A stretch of 37,043 bases of DNA, taken from positions 1 to 37,043 of the forward strand of contig CAYUKM010000012.1 in the NCBI GenBank assembly GCA_964445255.1. Reading direction: 5' to 3'. Positions 22,577 through 31,281 of the stretch are shown here, one piece after another. The notes beneath the pieces are model-generated. The model saw nothing but the letters and a program-made list of their open reading frames with translations, searched no databases and had not been told where the DNA came from. The stretch's first letter is position 1. Every line of letters starts with the position of its first letter. The stretch is from SHLQ01 sp964445255. GTDB lineage: Bacteria; Actinomycetota; Acidimicrobiia; Acidimicrobiales; SHLQ01. The position numbers were made by a program, and so were the translations under genes.

Positions 22577-22603
22577 GTACCGCTGCGCGCCGTGATGTCG
22601 AGG

Positions 22604-24277
22604 TCACTCCTGGAGAGCGTCGACCATGCTCTCTGCCAAGCCAGGGCTGCCAGCACGAACTCTAAACTGGCCGGTCACTTGGCTTTCGCTCATTTCGTCG
22701 GTCGAATCCACGACGGTGTGGAGCCTGGTTTCCCAAGTCGTCTCGTTCACCCGGCACGTCATGAAGCCGTTGCGAGGCTCGAAGTGTTGGACCTGGGTGT
22801 TGAGGGCCAAGACGATCGGTACCAGCCCGACCAGTTGCGGCGGAAACTGCGAGCTGATCGCGGGCGCCATGAACTCGGTACCGAGGACCGGCAGCGACAT
22901 GTCGAACGGATCGGCGCGCAGATCCGCCACGGTGGCGGCGTGGAAGTCTCCGGTAAGAACCACCAAGTTGTTGGCTTGCTCGCCGAGCGTCTCAAGGAGT
23001 ACCCGTCGGGCCCCGGCGTAGCCGTCCCAGCTATCGGGGTTAATCGTGGGGACCTCGCCTGGGAATGCGTTAATGCCGTGCATGTACACCTGGTTCGCAA
23101 GTGTCGACCAGGTCGCGGTGGACGCGGCGACCTCATCGATCAGCCACTGGCGCTGTTCCAACCCGAGCATCGACTGTTGCGGGTCGAGCGACGTGGGCCC
23201 GATTCCCTGAATCGGCAGGTTCGCTGCACCCGGGATGTTCGCGGGCGCCCCGTCGGTGGGCTGCGGATCTCGGAACTGGCGACCGTCGAGCATGTGCAGG
23301 TCGAGCAGGTCACCCCAGCGGTGGGTCCGATAGATGATGTAGGGAACGGCGGGATCAAGCGATGGTGGTCTGCCACGCACCGGCTGGTGCTCCCACCACG
23401 CCTTGTAGGCCATTCGCCGACGCTGATCGAATGCGGCTGGGTCCTGCTCATCTTCGGACGTGCTGCTCGCGTGGTCGTTGTCGACTTCATGGTCATCCCA
23501 CGTCACAAGCCATGGGCGAGCAGCATGGTTCGCTTGGAGCCACGGGTCCGACTTATAGAGCGCATATCGGGCCCGGTACCCCTCCAGCGTCGTGACCTCA
23601 CCGGAGTCGTGTACCCGAGGACCAGCCGCGGTGGTAATCCCGAGGTCAAACGCACCGGACTCGTAGATGTAGTCACCGAGCCACACGAAAAAGTCCAGCT
23701 CTTGGGCTGCGAGTTCGCGGTGCGAGGCGTAGGTGCCCTGTTGCCAGTTCTGGCATGAGGAGAAGCCGAATCGCACCGGGGTGAGTCCGCCGTCGGGGGT
23801 GGTGCGGGCTCGCCCGGTCGGCGAGGCGTGATCGCCGATACGGAATCGGTAGGAGTACCAGGTGTCGGCGTTGAGGTCGGTGGGGAGTGCGTGCACGCTG
23901 TGAGCATCGGCGGCGAGCGCAGGGACGACCATGGAGGACACCAACTCGTCGAAGCCGTCGTCGAGCGCGATGTCGAGAGCGACCTCAAGGTCGGTTGTGG
24001 TGTCGGTAATCAACCGGGTCCACAGCACCACCGAGTTCGGATCGGGGTCGCCGGAGGCCACTCCCAAAAGGAACGGGTCGGTTCCGGTGAACTCTGGGGA
24101 TTCGACGGGGATTGGCGCAGCCGGTTCGGTAGTGGTGGGTGCGTCGGAACTTTCCGAGCCCGTTTCGGATTCCGAATCACCGACCGACGTATCGGCAGTA
24201 TCCGATGAATTGCCCGAACATGCTGCGGCAACTCCGGCGATTCCGGTCACGAGAAAGTGCCGACGGTTGATCGTCAC
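22604..24277 (-). CDS. phoD: PhoD-family alkaline phosphatase/phosphodiesterase, Tat-exported lipoprotein
   Basis: This 557-residue protein starts with a twin-arginine signal (RRHFLVTG) that ends in a lipobox-like AAAC (C20), so it is exported folded with its metals and probably lipid-anchored. A Ser/Thr/Glu-rich spacer follows. The PhoD body has DPFLLGVASGDPDPNSVVLWTRL, the Fe3+-ligand Cys in FSSCQNW, GDYIYE, WDDHEVDND and LTGDFHA, the set of Fe/Ca ligands. PhoD releases phosphate from mono- and diesters outside the cell. The start is GTG at 24277; GGGAAG abuts it, and TAAAAC at the leaderless distance is a poor -10. Upstream on the same strand is the DUF805-like gene. No phosphate-regulon site was recognised. 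Confidence 0.92.
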   Translation of the reverse strand: MTINRRHFLVTGIAGVAAACSGNSSDTADTSVGDSESETGSESSDAPTTTEPAAPIPVESPEFTGTDPFLLGVASGDPDPNSVVLWTRLITDTTTDLEVALDIALDDGFDELVSSMVVPALAADAHSVHALPTDLNADTWYSYRFRIGDHASPTGRARTTPDGGLTPVRFGFSSCQNWQQGTYASHRELAAQELDFFVWLGDYIYESGAFDLGITTAAGPRVHDSGEVTTLEGYRARYALYKSDPWLQANHAARPWLVTWDDHEVDNDHASSTSEDEQDPAAFDQRRRMAYKAWWEHQPVRGRPPSLDPAVPYIIYRTHRWGDLLDLHMLDGRQFRDPQPTDGAPANIPGAANLPIQGIGPTSLDPQQSMLGLEQRQWLIDEVAASTATWSTLANQVYMHGINAFPGEVPTINPDSWDGYAGARRVLLETLGEQANNLVVLTGDFHAATVADLRADPFDMSLPVLGTEFMAPAISSQFPPQLVGLVPIVLALNTQVQHFEPRNGFMTCRVNETTWETRLHTVVDSTDEMSESQVTGQFRVRAGSPGLAESMVDALQE

Positions 24278-24323
24278 TTCCCGGTTTTAGCAGCTGATGA
24301 CTAGGACCGCAGTACGCGCTGGG

Positions 24324-24782
24324 TTACGCGGCTCGCTGGTCGTCGCCTGGGAGCCGCATTTCCTTGCCTTGGAAGGAGGCGACGGGCTGACCTGCAGGTC
24401 CCTGAGGCGTCCACGACTGCGGGTCGAGTGGATCGTCGCCGTATGGCGCGTAGCCCATAGTCTTTGGACGCTTAGTGAGCGAAAGCCAGATGCCCATGAG
24501 GGCGCCGATAAGCGGCAGGAAAAGGGCGAAGGCCGCGCCGGTTGGCTTACGCATGTCGGTGAGGCGACGCATGCCGATGAGGATCTGGACGCCAAAGAGC
24601 AGAACCACTATGACCGAGTAGAGCGGAAGGTTGCGGGCGATGTAGGAGACCTGTTCGGTCTCGACGTTGTAGTCAAACTGCAGATAGAAGTACGTTGCCC
24701 AGCCAAAGATCAAGCTCGTGATGACCCAGACCACGAAGAATTCGAGTCGGCCCGCTGGTTTCGAGGGTTGGAAAAAGTTCAT
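24324..24782 (-). CDS. DUF805-like small membrane protein
   Basis: This 152-residue protein has three hydrophobic segments, roughly residues 14-34, 52-72 and 82-101, followed by a hydrophilic tail rich in Pro and Gly. The RRLTDMRKPTGAAFALFLPLIGALMGIWL part resembles the RRLHD...G...iPliG core of DUF805 proteins, whose function is unknown. The ATG at 24782 has GGGAGA seven bases upstream. It is 118 bp downstream of the CcdA-like gene's stop and 46 bp upstream of phoD. The gap before it holds no gene, only a short GGCC-ATTT-GGCC stem. Confidence 0.55.
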   Translation of the reverse strand: MNFFQPSKPAGRLEFFVVWVITSLIFGWATYFYLQFDYNVETEQVSYIARNLPLYSVIVVLLFGVQILIGMRRLTDMRKPTGAAFALFLPLIGALMGIWLSLTKRPKTMGYAPYGDDPLDPQSWTPQGPAGQPVASFQGKEMRLPGDDQRAA

Positions 24783-24899
24783 GATGTTCTCCCGCTAAGA
24801 AAGTTCGTATCTAGGTATCGAACAATGGAGCGCCTTGGTTGAGTTCGGGTTGCGCTTTGGGCCAAATGGCCTACGCGGCTCGTTCGGAGGAACCCGGAA

Positions 24900-25514
24900 C
24901 TACAAGGACCCTGGGTCTGAGCGTCTGGCCAGTTCCGACGCGAGGTCGTCGAACTGCTGCGTGACGAAGGCGAGACCGACGAGTCCAACCAATACCGCTC
25001 CCGCCGTGATGACCGTTCGGTGTTGGAGCTTCTCGGCGATCTGTGGGGCGAGAACACCGGCAGCTGCGAGAAGGATGAACGGAAGGAACTGACCGAGCAT
25101 GAAAGCGGCGGTAGGAAGGACGTTCACGATGGGGTTCGTATCCCAGGCATCGCTGTTGAGGAGGCCACCGAGATCAGGGCCGACACATGGGATCCATGCC
25201 CATGCAGCAGCACCGCCGGTTATGCCCGCCGAGATACCGTCGGTGACGCCGTGGTCAAGTTTCCAGGCGATTGCCGCACCAGCGATGATCACAAAGCCCA
25301 CGGCGACCTGCACTCCGCCCTCGGGCACGGCGAACCAATTGCCGCTCCAACGCAGCCAGACGACCCCGAGGGCCACGGCAATAAACGATGCGACGACGAG
25401 GGGTGTGCGACGACGACCAAACAGCATGACCGCCACACCGGGTATCAGTAGTACCCAGGTGCATGGGAGGCGGAGGCTTTCGATGCCCTCAGTGAGCAGT
25501 CCGGAGATATTCAC
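24900..25514 (-). CDS. CcdA/DsbD-type thiol-disulfide transmembrane protein
   Basis: This 204-residue protein is almost entirely hydrophobic, with about six helices. It carries the two cysteines expected of CcdA: C18 in LPCTWVLLIPG (family SPCxLPLxPG) and C110 in WIPCVGPDLGGLL. CcdA moves reducing equivalents from cytoplasmic thioredoxin across the membrane to outward-facing thioredoxin-like partners. The partner is likely the adjacent TlpA/DipZ-like protein, 18 bp upstream in the same operon. The start is GTG at 25514 with no clear ribosome binding site, so coupling to the previous gene is probable. Together the two genes equal a split version of mycobacterial DipZ. Confidence 0.85.
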   Translation of the reverse strand: MNISGLLTEGIESLRLPCTWVLLIPGVAVMLFGRRRTPLVVASFIAVALGVVWLRWSGNWFAVPEGGVQVAVGFVIIAGAAIAWKLDHGVTDGISAGITGGAAAWAWIPCVGPDLGGLLNSDAWDTNPIVNVLPTAAFMLGQFLPFILLAAAGVLAPQIAEKLQHRTVITAGAVLVGLVGLAFVTQQFDDLASELARRSDPGSL

Positions 25515-25532
25515 CTGTTCGACGTCCGGCCG

Positions 25533-26237
25533 TTACGAATCGATGATCGAGGTGGTGGCCGCATCTGCGGGGTCAGGCGGGTTGGCGATGAGGAAGTCGA
25601 CGACATCGTCGAGCTCGTCATAGGCGCCCTCGCCGATGTGATTGAAACGAACGTCGCCGTTTTGGTCGATCACGTAGGTGCGTGGCCAGAAGCGGCGGCC
25701 TCCTTCTTGCCAGGCACGGAAGTTCTCTTTGTCGGGGTCAAGGGCCACCGGCCAGGTGACACCGAAGTTGATCGTCGCTTCCTCGACAGCAACAGCGTCT
25801 CGCTCAAAGTCGAACTCTGGAGCGTGAACACCGACGATTTCGAGATCGTCTCGAGAGGTGCGGGCGTAGAGCTCCTGGGTGTGGGGGATTCGGTTCTGGC
25901 AGTTGAAGCAGCCAAAGGTCCACAGCTCAAGGACGACGACCTTGCCGTCAAGTTCGTCGAGGCTGGTGATATCGGTGTTCAGCCAACCCTCTAGGTTCTC
26001 CAAACCGATGCGATGTCCCAAGTTCTCGGGCACTGGCAGGGCGGGTTCGCTAGCGGTTGTGGCTGCTGCAGGATCAGCGTCTATCGGTGCGTCACCGATG
26101 GCGTCCGCTGCGACAGCGTCCGCGCTTGGGCTAGCGGTTTCGACCGCTTCCTCCGAACCGCCTCCGCCAAGAAACACTGCTGCGATGAGCACAGCGCCCG
26201 CGATGAAAATAGATCCAGCGAAAATACGTGCAGCCAT
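25533..26237 (-). CDS. Membrane-anchored thioredoxin-like protein, TlpA/DipZ type
   Basis: This 234-residue protein has one N-terminal membrane anchor (about residues 6-24) and an Ala/Asp-rich spacer to residue 70. A thioredoxin-fold domain follows, with the redox motif CFNC at 110-113 inside LWTFGCFNCQNRIPH; DipZ proteins have WTYSCINCQR at this place. The cis-proline segment is RFWPRTYVID. It should act outside the membrane, reducing or oxidising protein thiols, with electrons from the CcdA-like protein encoded next. The ATG at 26237 has TAATCT six bases upstream, so the operon is probably leaderless. It diverges from dcd. Confidence 0.9.
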   Translation of the reverse strand: MAARIFAGSIFIAGAVLIAAVFLGGGGSEEAVETASPSADAVAADAIGDAPIDADPAAATTASEPALPVPENLGHRIGLENLEGWLNTDITSLDELDGKVVVLELWTFGCFNCQNRIPHTQELYARTSRDDLEIVGVHAPEFDFERDAVAVEEATINFGVTWPVALDPDKENFRAWQEGGRRFWPRTYVIDQNGDVRFNHIGEGAYDELDDVVDFLIANPPDPADAATTSIIDS

Positions 26238-26243
26238 ATATAA

Positions 26244-26249
26244 AGATTA
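26244..26249 (-). promoter_or_regulatory. -10 element of leaderless promoter (thioredoxin/CcdA operon)
   Basis: TAATCT on the minus strand matches TANNNT, with six bases (TTATAT) before the ATG at 26237. Confidence 0.6.
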
Positions 26250-26328
26250 CGGATTGAAATCAGCTCAGAAGAGGTCTCTTACGACTTCTTTTTGATTCGT
26301 TCAGAAAGATGTTTCGCACGAATTCGGC

Positions 26329-26334
26329 TAGTTT
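26329..26334 (+). promoter_or_regulatory. -10 element of leaderless promoter (dcd-MFS operon)
   Basis: TAGTTT matches TANNNT, with six bases (CACGGC) before the GTG at 26341. No ribosome binding site is present. The GTG is supported by the conserved N-terminus of dCTP deaminase, which makes this one of the best anchored leaderless starts in the window. Confidence 0.65.
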
Positions 26335-26340
26335 CACGGC

Positions 26341-26904
26341 GTGATTCTTAGTGATGCAACGATCCGCGAATGCCTTGAAGATGGTCGAATTACGATCGAC
26401 CCTCTGGCAGATTCCGCAATTCAGCCGTCGTCAGTAGATGTCTGCCTCGATCACCGATTTCTGGTCTTCAAAAACCACACTCGTGGTCTGATCGACGTGA
26501 AGGAAGATCTCTCGGATCTCACCGACGGGGTTGAGGCATCAGATGAGGACCCGTTCATTTTGCATCCGGGTGAGTTCGTGCTCGGGTCTACTCTCGAGCG
26601 CCTCGCGCTGCCGAACGACTTAGTGGCCCGGCTCGAAGGCAAGTCGAGCTTGGGACGCCTCGGGTTGTTGATCCACTCGACGGCCGGTTTCGTCGACGCG
26701 GGTTGGGACGGTCACATCACCCTCGAACTCTCGAACGTGGCCAGCCTGCCGATCACGTTGTACCCGGGAATGAAGGTTGGCCAGGTCAGCTTCATGCAGA
26801 TGACCACTCCCGCCGACAACCCCTACGGCTCCGGAGCTATCGGCTCGAAGTATCAGGGCCAGGTCGGCCCCCGCCCTAGCCAGTACTGGAAGAATTTCGA
26901 ATGA
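26341..26904 (+). CDS. dcd: dCTP deaminase, probably bifunctional (dUMP-forming)
   Basis: This 187-residue protein closely follows mycobacterial dCTP deaminase:dUTPase, starting with ILSDATIRECLEDGRITIDP. The signature RLEGKSSLGRLGL and the STAGFVDAGWDGHITLELSN segment (nucleotide binding and the catalytic Glu) are intact, and the C-terminal SKYQGQVGPRPS closing loop is present. The close match to the mycobacterial enzyme suggests that it both deaminates dCTP and removes pyrophosphate to give dUMP for thymidylate synthesis. It is a homotrimeric cytoplasmic enzyme. Start is GTG. The stop overlaps the ATG of the MFS gene as ATGA, implying translational coupling. Confidence 0.95.
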   Translation: MILSDATIRECLEDGRITIDPLADSAIQPSSVDVCLDHRFLVFKNHTRGLIDVKEDLSDLTDGVEASDEDPFILHPGEFVLGSTLERLALPNDLVARLEGKSSLGRLGLLIHSTAGFVDAGWDGHITLELSNVASLPITLYPGMKVGQVSFMQMTTPADNPYGSGAIGSKYQGQVGPRPSQYWKNFE

Positions 26905-28154
26905 CCAGCCGCCGAGGTGACCCTGCGACGGTGTTCGTTCGGGGCCTCGGAACCTCAGAGGGACTCGAGTGGGGAGTCTGGTTGGCGCTCACCGTCTTTT
27001 GGATCGTCGAGCTCGATCTAACGCCTGGCCGGCTCGTGCTTCTCGGGATCGTCCTCGAAGTCGCGGCGCTCATCTCGGAGACGCCCACGGGCGTAGTGGC
27101 AGACGTGTACTCCCGGCGCCGCTCCGTCATCCTCGCCCAGATGATTATGGGTATCGCCTTCATCTGGTCGTTCGCCAGCACGAACTACTGGGTGATCCTC
27201 CCTGCACAAGCACTCATTGGCTTCGGCTGGACCTTCCGCAGTGGCGCGGACGCGGCGTGGGTCACCGACGAACTCAAAGGCAGCACCGACGTTGATGATG
27301 ATGCGTTGGAGCGGCTGTTGCTCAGGCGTCACCGATTCGGGATCGTACTCGCGTTGATCGTCGGGCCGATCACCGTCGCTCTCGGCTGGTGGCAGTCGGT
27401 TCGATTTGCTGGTATTGCGATCGGCGTCGTGTACATCCTCCTCGCCGGTTGGATGGCGGCGTCAATGTCCGAGGAACACTTCAGCCCTGCCCATGACCGT
27501 GGCGAGGGTCTCTTCACGACCTTCCGCAATGGCGTCGAGGCCATTCGAGTCCGGCCTCGTCTTCGCGTCCTGGTCGCGGTGACGTTCTTGTTCTACTTCG
27601 GAGCCGATGTATTCGACCGCCTGGGCTTCGACCACTTCTTGACCAGCGCCGAACTCGACGACGTGAGTGAGGTCGGAGAATCGCTCCTCGTGCTCGGCAT
27701 CTTGTTCTTTGTTCTCGCGCTTGGTGGGCTGGCCGTCAACAAGCTCGCCGAGCACTACCTCACGTCGGGGCGAGGGGTCGTCCGGCTCGCAGTCGCCCTG
27801 TTGGCGATAGCGACGGTTGGTGGACTGATCGCCGCTGCGACCAACCTTGTTCTGGTCATCGCGTTGGGCTACCTCTTTCAGGACAGCGTTCGTGAGGCGC
27901 TCTGGCCGGTGCTTGAGGGTTGGGCCAATCGAGACGCGCCTAGCGAGGTTCGCGCCACGGTGCACTCGTTGCTCGGTCAGATGACGTCGGTGGGTCAGAT
28001 CTCGGGTGGCGCAATTCTTGGCTTGGTCGCCGAGGAGTACTCGATCCCGCTCGCTATGGCGGTCGGCGCTGGGTTCTTTCTTCTTGCCGCGATCGTTGCC
28101 ACCCGCGGGATTGACTCCGGTGCGGAGGAGGGGGCTGTCACAGCGAAGCTCTGA
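26901..28154 (+). CDS. MFS transporter
   Basis: This 417-residue protein has about twelve membrane segments, as in the major facilitator superfamily. The loop between helices 2 and 3 is ETPTGVVADVYSRRRSVILAQ, the expected G-x-x-x-D-x-x-x-R-R-x pattern. A central cytoplasmic loop lies around residues 190-215. Related actinobacterial proteins are annotated as multidrug or tetracycline-type exporters, but the substrate cannot be read here. Its ATG lies within the end of dcd (ATGA overlap), an unusual partner for a nucleotide enzyme; shared transcription may be only for convenience. Confidence 0.88.
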   Translation: MTSRRGDPATVFVRGLGTSEGLEWGVWLALTVFWIVELDLTPGRLVLLGIVLEVAALISETPTGVVADVYSRRRSVILAQMIMGIAFIWSFASTNYWVILPAQALIGFGWTFRSGADAAWVTDELKGSTDVDDDALERLLLRRHRFGIVLALIVGPITVALGWWQSVRFAGIAIGVVYILLAGWMAASMSEEHFSPAHDRGEGLFTTFRNGVEAIRVRPRLRVLVAVTFLFYFGADVFDRLGFDHFLTSAELDDVSEVGESLLVLGILFFVLALGGLAVNKLAEHYLTSGRGVVRLAVALLAIATVGGLIAAATNLVLVIALGYLFQDSVREALWPVLEGWANRDAPSEVRATVHSLLGQMTSVGQISGGAILGLVAEEYSIPLAMAVGAGFFLLAAIVATRGIDSGAEEGAVTAKL

Positions 28155-28201
28155 CCCAAGACGGCGCTGCTGCTATCCAACTAGACGCTTGCACGAAAGG
28201 G

Positions 28202-28239
28202 CGAGACACTATTGGTAATGCGGTGGCGTAGGTGTCTCG
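28202..28239. terminator. Perfect 8-bp inverted repeat between convergent genes
   Basis: CGAGACAC (28202-28209) pairs exactly with GTGTCTCG (28232-28239) across 22 bases, in the 125-bp gap between the MFS gene and etfD, which converge. It is placed for a bidirectional terminator, but the loop is long and only three T follow on the plus strand. Confidence 0.35.
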
Positions 28240-28279
28240 TTTGGCTTGGTCATGAGAAACGGCCACTCCGTCGTTCCCT

Positions 28280-31195
28280 CTATTGCGCGGTGGCGTTGTC
28301 GGGGGTGTCGTCAGGGATCGGTGGAAGCGCCGATGTCTTGGCGGGACGGGTCTTTGCAAGTTCGCTGGCTTGGCCGACCCAATCATCTCGCTCGATACGG
28401 CCAGTGAACGACAAGAAGTCGTCGAGTTGGCCGATGTAGTCAGATGGGAACGCCGCAACCTGTTCGTAGGTGCGGATGCCGATCTCGTGGAGCAGTGACT
28501 CCAGCTTCGGACCGATGCCCTTGATGACCTTCAGGTCGTCGGGTTCCACCGTTCGCCAAGCGGCGGAGTCGCTGTTGTCGACCACACCGGATCCAGCGAC
28601 CGAACCCGATCCTTCGCCGCTGCCGGCGGCCGCTAGCGCAGATGCAGACGCGGTTGCGCTACCAGGTGCCGCCGAGTCGGATTGGGCCTCAGTGGCCTCG
28701 ACTGCCTCGGCTTCGACCGTCTGAGCTTCGGCTTCGGCTACTACTACGGGATCAGGCTCCGCCGCGACAGCGACGTCGTCGACTGTTGCTTCCAGCTCGG
28801 CCTCGACCGCGGGAGCTTCCGCCTCTGGTTCAACCACCTCGCCAGTAGCTTCAGCTTCGACGACCTCGATGTCGGGTGCGGCCGCTTCGGTCGCGCCGTC
28901 GCCTGCCTCAAGGACGGCAACTCCCGCGGCGCTGGCGGCCACGGCCGCGGTTGAAGCAACCGGGCTGGAGGTGATCGAAACCGGGGACTCCACGACCGGC
29001 GACAGTGCCTGATGCTCGGCGAGGGCATCGCCGCGTTCGAGCGCTTCGAGCATATGGATGGCGATATCGGCGACCTTGACTTCGTCGTCGGCGACGCCTT
29101 CACCGCGCACGCCATCGTCGATCATCACGTAGCAGAACGGGCATGCAGTCGCTATGCGATTGGCGCCGGTTGCGAGCAGCTGTTGGGAGCGTTCGACATT
29201 GACGTTCTTGCCGGTGTCCTCTTCCATCCAGAAGCGGCCGCCACCAGCGCCGCAGCACATCGACTTGGTGCCGTTCTTCTCGGCTTCGAGCACCTGCACG
29301 CCGCCGAGCGAACCGATGACCTTGCGAGGGGCGAGGTACACGTCGTTGTGGCGGCCGAGGTAGCAGGCGTCGTGGTAGACGACCCGCTCGTTCAGCGAGG
29401 CGTTACGCATATCGAGACGGCCATCTTCGATGAGCTCTTCGAGGAACTCGCTGTGATGGATCACTTCGTAGTGACCGCCGAGCTGTGGGTACTCGTTGGC
29501 GAGGGTGTTAAAGCAATGCGGGCACTGGGTGATGATCTTCTTGACGCCCATGTTGTTGAGCGTCTCGATGTTCTGCATCGCTAGCAGTTGGAAGATGTAC
29601 TCGTTGCCGGTGCGTCGGGCCGAGTCGCCGGTGCAGTTCTCGGCAGGACCGAGGATTGCGAAACTCACGTTGGCACGGTTCAACAGTTTCGACAGTGCCT
29701 GGCTGACCTTCTTGTTCTTGTCGTCGAACGAGCCCGCGCAGCCCACCCAGTAGAGGTACTCGGCTTCGAGTGGGTCGGTGCCATCGATGACCTTGACGTC
29801 AGCGTCTTTGGCCCAGTCGGCGCGCTCGGTCTGGCTGAGTGCCCACGGGTTCATCTGGTTTTCCATGCCGCGATAGGCGTTGCCCAGCTCGCTCGGGAAG
29901 TCCGACTCCATCAGCGACAGGTAACGACGCATGTCGAGGATCTTGTCGAGGATCTCGATCTCGACCGGGCAGATCTCGTCACATGCACGACATGCGGTGC
30001 ACGCCCAAAGTTCTTCGCTTGTCACACGGTCGAACATCCAGTTCGACGGCACAGGGATCTCGGCGTCAACCGACAAGGGAGGCGAGACCTCGGGTGAACC
30101 GGTGCGGGCCATGACCTCGCCGGTCTTCAGGACGATCTCGCGAGGATCGAGCGGCTTGCCCGTGGCATGGGCAGGGCACACGCTGGTGCAGCGGCCACAC
30201 ATGGTGCAGGCATCGGTGTCGAGGAGTTGCTTCCACGTGAACTCCTCGATCTTTGCGACACCGAAGGACTCTTGCTCGGTCTCGAGCAGGTTTGGCATGG
30301 GCTTCATTGCGCCCTTCGGGCGGTCCTTCTCGCTCAGGTACATGTTGAGCGGGGACGTGAAGATGTGGCGCAGCATGGTGGTCGGCAGGAGCACGAGGAA
30401 CACGACGAACGACGCGACGTGGGCGAGCCACCAGGCTTGATGCCAACCAGCGAGCAGACTGCGGCCTTCCACGAGAGTTGCCAATGGGTAACCGATGAAG
30501 CTCCATCGTTCGAAGTCCGGGGCACCTTGGAGGGCGATGCGGGCGGCTTCGGCGCCATAACCCGTGATCGAAATTGCGAGGAACGTGCCCAAGATCATTG
30601 CGTGCTCGGGCTTGGACTTGATTCGAATGCGGTACGGCCGGAAGGCGCGTGGGCCGTAGCGGCGCAGGATGGCCCAGACGATGGAGATCGTAAAGAACAG
30701 GCCAGCGAGGTCGCCGATGAAGGAGAAGCCTTGGTAGGTGCCGCCTTCGAGGAACTTGAGGGACTCGGGGACTTGGTGATCGATCTCGAGGGTGGTGGTT
30801 ACACCGAGCAGCACGACGAAGCTGAAGTACATCATCGAGTGCATGATTCCGGCGCCCGGCTCGCGCAGCAGTGTTTGCATATAGAGGCCCTGGCGCAGGC
30901 TCTTGGCTCGTTTCTTCGCGTTCTTCGCCGTGGTGGAACGATTGTCCGGGCCGCCCCGCTCCCAGTTCTTGACTCGCAGTGAGAACACCCAGGCGCCGTA
31001 GACGATGATCACGGGGAGCACGATGTAAAACGCGAACACCAATGCATCAGGGATGTTCAAGAAGACCGTACGGGATACGGGGTCGTCGCTCTTGAACTGG
31101 AAGATGGCTGCGGCCAGACCCGAAAGAGCGGTGAAAATAGCGACAGCTACGCCGATTCCGAGAACCAGCTGTTGCGGCGAAAGACGCTTAGGCAT
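28280..31195 (-). CDS. etfD: EtfD-like membrane iron-sulfur oxidoreductase with C-terminal helix-hairpin-helix domain
   Basis: This 971-residue protein matches M. tuberculosis Rv0338c (EtfD/IspQ), which takes electrons from electron-transfer flavoprotein during fatty-acid oxidation and passes them to menaquinone. Residues 10-285 hold about six membrane helices of the NarI-like heme b type. Two 4Fe-4S motifs follow (C330, C333, C336, C340; C399, C402, C405, C409). Then two CCG domains: C486, C521, C558, C561, where the usual CC is a single Cys, and C611, C647-C648, C685, C688, which is canonical. Residues about 730-880 are an Ala/Glu/Val-rich linker. Residues about 885-951 form a helix-hairpin-helix-like domain with LKVIKGIGPKLESLL. 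The ATG has TAAGTT seven bases upstream. Confidence 0.88.
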   Translation of the reverse strand: MPKRLSPQQLVLGIGVAVAIFTALSGLAAAIFQFKSDDPVSRTVFLNIPDALVFAFYIVLPVIIVYGAWVFSLRVKNWERGGPDNRSTTAKNAKKRAKSLRQGLYMQTLLREPGAGIMHSMMYFSFVVLLGVTTTLEIDHQVPESLKFLEGGTYQGFSFIGDLAGLFFTISIVWAILRRYGPRAFRPYRIRIKSKPEHAMILGTFLAISITGYGAEAARIALQGAPDFERWSFIGYPLATLVEGRSLLAGWHQAWWLAHVASFVVFLVLLPTTMLRHIFTSPLNMYLSEKDRPKGAMKPMPNLLETEQESFGVAKIEEFTWKQLLDTDACTMCGRCTSVCPAHATGKPLDPREIVLKTGEVMARTGSPEVSPPLSVDAEIPVPSNWMFDRVTSEELWACTACRACDEICPVEIEILDKILDMRRYLSLMESDFPSELGNAYRGMENQMNPWALSQTERADWAKDADVKVIDGTDPLEAEYLYWVGCAGSFDDKNKKVSQALSKLLNRANVSFAILGPAENCTGDSARRTGNEYIFQLLAMQNIETLNNMGVKKIITQCPHCFNTLANEYPQLGGHYEVIHHSEFLEELIEDGRLDMRNASLNERVVYHDACYLGRHNDVYLAPRKVIGSLGGVQVLEAEKNGTKSMCCGAGGGRFWMEEDTGKNVNVERSQQLLATGANRIATACPFCYVMIDDGVRGEGVADDEVKVADIAIHMLEALERGDALAEHQALSPVVESPVSITSSPVASTAAVAASAAGVAVLEAGDGATEAAAPDIEVVEAEATGEVVEPEAEAPAVEAELEATVDDVAVAAEPDPVVVAEAEAQTVEAEAVEATEAQSDSAAPGSATASASALAAAGSGEGSGSVAGSGVVDNSDSAAWRTVEPDDLKVIKGIGPKLESLLHEIGIRTYEQVAAFPSDYIGQLDDFLSFTGRIERDDWVGQASELAKTRPAKTSALPPIPDDTPDNATAQ

Positions 31196-31202
31196 GGCTG
31201 CA

Positions 31203-31208
31203 AACTTA
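31203..31208 (-). promoter_or_regulatory. -10 element of leaderless promoter (etfD)
   Basis: TAAGTT on the minus strand matches TANNNT, with seven bases (TGCAGCC) before the ATG at 31195. Confidence 0.55.
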
Positions 31209-31281
31209 CTGTCCGGAGCTACCCGGCGGTTAGTTCGGCGACTGTTTCCGACCAGGACGATCGATAACGCTCACAAACCGA

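Noticed and set aside
22592..23758. Plus-strand reading frame of 388 codons opposite the PhoD-type phosphatase
   Set aside because: The minus-strand frame has all PhoD motifs; the plus frame is a high-GC shadow.
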